A stretch of DNA of 64,000 nucleotides from Micromonospora sp. NBC_01699 (lineage in GTDB: Bacteria > Actinomycetota > Actinomycetes > Mycobacteriales > Micromonosporaceae), in assembly GCF_036250065.1 (NCBI RefSeq), contig NZ_CP109199.1:4278001-4342000 (forward strand), written 5' to 3'. The notes beneath the pieces are model-generated. The model was not told the DNA's origin and did no database searches. It worked only from the letters and a program-made list of their open reading frames with translations. Shown here in pieces: positions 60,803 through 64,000 of this stretch (positions within the stretch are counted from its first letter, which is position 1; the number at the start of each line of letters is the position of its first letter). Both the position numbers and the translations under genes were made by a program.

Positions 60803-62026
60803 ATGTCCCAGGCCGCGGAGCTGTTCGACCTACGCGAGGGCACGACCTCGCGGCCGGGCTTCGAGTCCGCCCTGCGCGGCTACGACAAGCGGCAGGTGGA
60901 CCACTATGTGTCGCAGGCGACCGGCGAGATCTCGAAGCTGACGTCCGAACGCGGATCCGCGTACGCCCAGATCCAGAAGCTGGCCACCCAGCTCCAGCAG
61001 CTACAGGCCGAGCTGGCCGAGCTGCACCAGCGGCCACCGCAGACGGACCGGGCGTCCTTCCGCCAGCTCGGCCCGATGGTCGAACAGATCCTGGCCCTGT
61101 CCGACATGCAGGCCGAGGCGATCGTCAACACCGCCGCGCAGCAGGCGTCCGAGCACCAGGCCGAGGCGGAACGGGTTCTGACCGAGGCCCGTGATCACGC
61201 CGAGAAGTTGATCGCCGACGGTACGGCCGCCCTACAGCAGGCCGAGCAGGAGGCGGACCGGATCAACGAGCAGAGCATCCAGCAGGTCGAACAGGCTCGG
61301 GCCGAGGCCGAATCGATGCTCGACGCGGCCCGTACCCAGGCCCAGCAGGAAATCGAGGCGGCCCGTACGCAGACCCAGCACGAGCTGGCCCAGTGGAAGG
61401 CCCACGTGGAGCGGGAGGTCACCGAGCGGCAGGCGGCGGCCGAGGCGGACCTGACCCGCTGGCGCTCGGCGGCCGAACAGAAGAACGCGGCCCTCCAGGC
61501 GGAGGCCCAGCAGTACTCGGCCGACCTGCACCGGCGCGCCGACGAGCAGGCCGCCGCCCTTGAGCAGCAGCTCGCGGTCGCCCAGAAGGAGATCGAAGCC
61601 CGGCAACAGGCGCTGGCCCAGCTCCAGGCCGCACAGGAGACCGCCCAGCAGCGACTCGCGCAGTCGCGCCAGGAGCGGGCCAGCACCGAACGCGATGTCA
61701 TCCAGCTACAGCAGCGCCTCGGCGAGGTCCGTCAGGACATGACCGCCGAGCTCACCCGGTTGGACGACGCCCGGCAGGCGGCCGACTCCGCCGAACGGCA
61801 CGCCATGGAGGTACGGGCCAGGGTGCAGCGCGAGGCGAAGCGGGTGGCGGACCGCGCGGCGGCGGCGGTCATGGCGGCCGCCGCGATCAGTGCCGAGACC
61901 GGCGAGTACCGGATGGTGGCGGTCCCGCCGGCAGCCAACCGGGCCGTCGTCGAGCCGGCCGAGCCGACCAGCGACGGCAGCACCGCCGAACACCCGATGC
62001 TCAACGGCGACAACGGCCGACACTGA
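60803..62026 (+). CDS. DivIVA/Scy-type coiled-coil cytoskeletal protein
   Basis: 407 aa, no signal peptide. A DivIVA-like N-terminal domain (GFESALRGYDKRQVDHYVSQATGEI, residues 20-45) is followed by about 300 residues of near-continuous coiled coil very rich in Gln, Glu and Ala (QAEAERVLTEARDHAEKL, QQEIEAARTQTQHELAQW). The tail (about 345-407) is Ala-rich then disordered. This is the pattern of actinomycete polarity and cell-wall scaffolds of the Scy/FilP/Wag31 group, sometimes annotated as cellulose-binding proteins. It probably organises polar growth or wall synthesis. A 22-bp-period duplication straddles its stop codon. Confidence 0.85.
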   Translation: MSQAAELFDLREGTTSRPGFESALRGYDKRQVDHYVSQATGEISKLTSERGSAYAQIQKLATQLQQLQAELAELHQRPPQTDRASFRQLGPMVEQILALSDMQAEAIVNTAAQQASEHQAEAERVLTEARDHAEKLIADGTAALQQAEQEADRINEQSIQQVEQARAEAESMLDAARTQAQQEIEAARTQTQHELAQWKAHVEREVTERQAAAEADLTRWRSAAEQKNAALQAEAQQYSADLHRRADEQAAALEQQLAVAQKEIEARQQALAQLQAAQETAQQRLAQSRQERASTERDVIQLQQRLGEVRQDMTAELTRLDDARQAADSAERHAMEVRARVQREAKRVADRAAAAVMAAAAISAETGEYRMVAVPPAANRAVVEPAEPTSDGSTAEHPMLNGDNGRH

Positions 62027-62051
62027 CGGCGGCAACGGCCGACACCGACGG
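62011..62051 (+). repeat. Short tandem duplication across the stop codon
   Basis: CAACGGCCGACACTGACGG (62011-62029) is repeated at 62033-62051 with one change (CTGA to CCGA). The TGA stop of the coiled-coil gene lies in the first copy; the second copy has lost it. Confidence 0.8.
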
Positions 62052-62162
62052 GGACAACCGACGACGCTGAGCGGCGCGACCGGACGCCGTTGGCCGACGG
62101 TTGCGACGATGGCGGGGAGCCGGCATGGCAGGAGCCCGGCAACCCCCGAGGGACGTGGTCGG

Positions 62163-62684
62163 ATGAGGATCCGCGAACTGGACGCCGAGGAGCGGGCGGA
62201 GCTGAGTCTGCCGTTGCAGACCTACTCCTTCCGCCCCTCGCCCCGCGGAAACGGGAGCGACGACCAGCTGCGTCAGTTGCAGCCGTACCTGCGGGACAAC
62301 CTCACCCTGGTGGTGGAGGACGGTGGCGACGTCGTCGCCGAGGCGTCGGCGATCCCGATGCGCCAGAACGTACGCGGGCTGGTCTGCCCGATGGCCGGCA
62401 TCGCCGGGGTGGCGAGTAACCCGCTGCACCGGCGCCGGGGCCACGTGCGGACCCTACTGACCGAACTGCTCGGCCGGATGCGGGACCGGTCGCCAGCCGA
62501 CCCGGCTGCGGCGTACGCGCTCGGCGAAGGCGGCGGCCACCGTCGACTTGCCGACGCCGCCCGGACCGGTCAGCACCTCCACGCCGCCGGTGGGTCGACG
62601 CAGCGACCGCCACAACTGCCGGGTCAGCTCGTCGCGGCCGCGCAGCACCGACGGCAGCCGCCCGATCGGTTCCCGCACGGGTAG
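62163..62684 (+). pseudogene. 5' fragment of an Eis-like GNAT acetyltransferase
   Basis: The first about 108 codons encode the N-terminal part of an enhanced-intracellular-survival-type acetyltransferase: MRIRELDAEERAEL, QNVRGLVCPMAGIAGVASNP, and the acetyl-CoA loop HRRRGHVRTLLTELLGRM. Full-length relatives are about 400 residues. After codon 108 (near 62487) the frame runs into the antisense of an NB-ARC gene (RSPADPAAAYALGEGG...) until a chance stop at 62684. The second GNAT domain and the SCP2-like domain are missing. It is almost certainly inactive as an Eis-type enzyme. Confidence 0.8.
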
Positions 62685-62810
62685 ACCGACCACGTCGGGC
62701 GGGTGGCGGTCGTCGGCGTCGAGCTGCCGCTGCCGTCTGTGGCGCGGGATCAACCAGGCGAGCGCCGCGACGGCGGTGCCGAGGATCGAGAGCAGCAGAT
62801 CGGCGTCCAT
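62454..62810 (-). pseudogene. 5' fragment of a membrane-anchored NB-ARC/STAND NTPase
   Basis: The start ATG at 62810 has GGAGG upstream. One N-terminal helix (LLLSILGTAVAALAWLI) is followed by a linker and the start of an NB-ARC domain: LRGRDELTRQL, then Walker A LTGPGGVGKSTVAAAFAERV. At about residue 107 (near 62490) the sequence switches into the antisense of the GNAT fragment and stops at 62454. The rest of the NTPase and the expected TPR repeats are absent. Promoter and start look intact, so a short peptide may still be made. Confidence 0.8.
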
Positions 62811-62947
62811 CCTGGTGGATCCTCCCGGCCGTGGAGGTTCGTCGGCACACCCGACAGCAGGGCGTACGGCGCTCCGACGGCCAGGATAGTGGCCGATGCC
62901 AAGCTCCCGGCCGGTCTACCGACCGGTGCGGGCACCCGGTCCGGTGT

Positions 62948-63286
62948 TCAGCCGCAGTGGACGTCCGGCAGGATGTAGCCGCCGCTCCCGACGACCTGGC
63001 CGCCGAGCTGGTACGTCCAGACGTCGGAGGTGCGGCAGACGTAGGTGGCCACCCCCATTCCGCTGGCGGCGTACTGCTGGGGGCCGCCGGCCTGGCTGCG
63101 CAGCAGCACCAGGTACGCCGGCTGCCAGCCGTTGTCGCAGGCGAAGCCGCCGGTGACCTCGACCTTGCCACCGTAGTGGGCGATCGAGTAGATCCCCTGA
63201 CAGGGCGCGGCCTGGGCGGCGCCGGCCGGGACGAGGACGGCGGCGGCCGTGATGGCGGCGGCAACGGCCAGCTTGATGATTTTCAC
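62948..63286 (-). CDS. Small secreted protein with four cysteines, unknown function
   Basis: 112 aa from the GTG at 63286, with GAAGGA five bases upstream; the frame is open further 5' but that part is non-coding. A Sec signal (IIKLAVAAAITAAAVLVPAGAAQA) leaves a mature protein of about 86 residues, with Cys in APCQGI, FACDNG, YVCRTS and the terminal DVHCG, probably two disulfides. Tyr/Gly-rich and probably all-beta. I recognise no family. A promoter is at 63333-63361. Confidence 0.75.
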   Translation of the reverse strand: MKIIKLAVAAAITAAAVLVPAGAAQAAPCQGIYSIAHYGGKVEVTGGFACDNGWQPAYLVLLRSQAGGPQQYAASGMGVATYVCRTSDVWTYQLGGQVVGSGGYILPDVHCG

Positions 63287-63332
63287 GGTGATCCTTCGCG
63301 GTGGGGGCGGGTGGATCGGTGGCGACGCAAGG

Positions 63333-63361
63333 ATCGTAGGTTGTCGAACAATGCGTTGCAA
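63333..63361 (-). promoter_or_regulatory. Sigma-A-like promoter of the small secreted protein gene
   Basis: Minus strand: TTGCAA (63361-63356), a 17-bp spacer and TACGAT (63338-63333), 46 bp upstream of the GTG at 63286, in an AT-rich island. Confidence 0.6.
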
Positions 63362-63523
63362 TATCCGAAGAGGATCCCGCAAATTTCCGCGCATGGGCTC
63401 CGGCTTGGAACCGAGACGAGGGGACGCCACGAGGTCGTTTCCGCCCTCCGGTCGTTGCGATCTCCACAGGAAACGATAATCATGTCTGTTTAGGACGCGC
63501 GGCCCGGCCACCGGAGGAGGACC

Positions 63524-64000
63524 ATGGAGCCCACCGCCCCGGTGCAGGCGCACCTGTTCCTGCTCGCCGGACAGCACCCGGACAGCACCCACGCCGAGAC
63601 ACTCGCCGCCGCGAAGGAATACGCGCTCGCCGGCGAGGCCGCGGACTACGCCGGGGTGTGGATCGCCGAGCACCACTTCATCTCGTACGGCGTCTGCCCG
63701 TCGGCGCTGGCCTTCGCCGCGTACCTGCTCGGCGCGACCCGGCGGATCACCGTCGGCACCGCGGCCTGCATCCTGTCCAACCGACACCCCGTCGCCCTGG
63801 CCGAGGAGACGGTACTGCTCGACGAACTCTCCGGCGGCCGGTTCGCGCTCGGCGTCGGGCGCGGCGGGCCCTGGGTGGATCTGGAGGTCTTCGGCACCGG
63901 CCGGCAGCGGTACGCCGACGGCTTCGCCGAATCGATCGACCTGCTCGCGAGCTGGCTCTCCGGAGCCGAGAGGGTCACCGGAACGGGCCGTTTCCCGTTC
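63524..64000 (+). CDS. LLM-class flavin-dependent monooxygenase (partial, 3' end outside window)
   Basis: 159 codons are visible, with an excellent GGAGGAGG site before the ATG. The N-terminus is of the bacterial luciferase-like TIM barrel: HLFLLAGQHPD, GVWIAEHHFISYGVCPS (the EHHF motif near residue 50), TRRITVGTAACILSNRHPVALAEETVLLDELSGGRFALGVGRG. These enzymes use FMNH2 (or F420) and oxygen to oxidise small molecules. The substrate is unknown. Confidence 0.85.
   Translation, partial: MEPTAPVQAHLFLLAGQHPDSTHAETLAAAKEYALAGEAADYAGVWIAEHHFISYGVCPSALAFAAYLLGATRRITVGTAACILSNRHPVALAEETVLLDELSGGRFALGVGRGGPWVDLEVFGTGRQRYADGFAESIDLLASWLSGAERVTGTGRFPF

Overview
High-GC actinomycete DNA, most likely Micromonosporaceae. 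The family is inferred from the coding style, the many GTG starts, the TAGGGT-type -10 elements and the gene content; no rRNA or other phylogenetic marker is present. About 40 genes are supported. I saw no tRNA, rRNA, CRISPR array, transposase or phage gene.

Region by region. 1-4.1 kb: a cellulose-synthase-like GT2 cut by the window edge, a GT-C-type membrane glycosyltransferase and a DMT-family membrane protein. 4.1-8.6 kb: a trehalose-type ABC importer operon (lpqY-sugA-sugB-sugC order, minus strand) that ends in a perfect 17-bp hairpin. 8.8-14.1 kb: gamma-glutamyltranspeptidase, a Gfo/Idh/MocA oxidoreductase and an MMPL/RND transporter. 14.1-19.5 kb: a secreted metallophosphoesterase, an Asp-box protein, and a DUF1800/DUF1501 pair whose first gene carries a 7 x 21-bp in-frame tandem repeat. 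19.6-22.7 kb: an EmrB/QacA-type MFS exporter with a divergent TetR gene, then a second TetR gene. 22.7-27.6 kb: a C-tract/G-tract inverted structure, a Tat-exported FAD oxidoreductase, an alpha/beta hydrolase and a GH3 lipoprotein.

27.6-39.6 kb is the most unusual block. One compact minus-strand cluster holds a 13-codon leader ORF, a stand-alone ketosynthase with an altered active site, a single-module fully reducing type I PKS (KS-AT-DH-ER-KR-ACP, 2117 aa, the size and order of mycocerosic acid synthase), and both methylmalonyl-CoA mutase subunits. This looks like a methyl-branched-lipid or polyketide pathway carrying its own extender-unit supply. A 937-bp gene-free stretch with two adjacent perfect palindromes lies upstream.

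40.5-53.5 kb: a small exported Cys-rich protein, a FetB-like permease, an M56 peptidase/BlaI regulator pair, then a PadR-like regulator and an Fbp-type iron(III) importer. Matching TCTACA-N3-TGTAGA palindromes lie in front of both the regulator and the importer, and an IdeR/DtxR-like iron box lies next to the second one. After these come an SDR/TetR pair, a VanX-like dipeptidase and an AfsR/SARP-type regulator. 53.5-64 kb: a large secreted GH87-type alpha-1,3-glucanase candidate with an operator-like dyad inside its promoter spacer, a GT87-type membrane transferase, a lectin-like small ORF, a BASS transporter, and a DivIVA/Scy-type coiled-coil protein. Two gene stubs (Eis-like GNAT and NB-ARC NTPase) meet tail to tail at an apparent deletion junction. 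The window ends with a small secreted protein and a partial luciferase-like monooxygenase.
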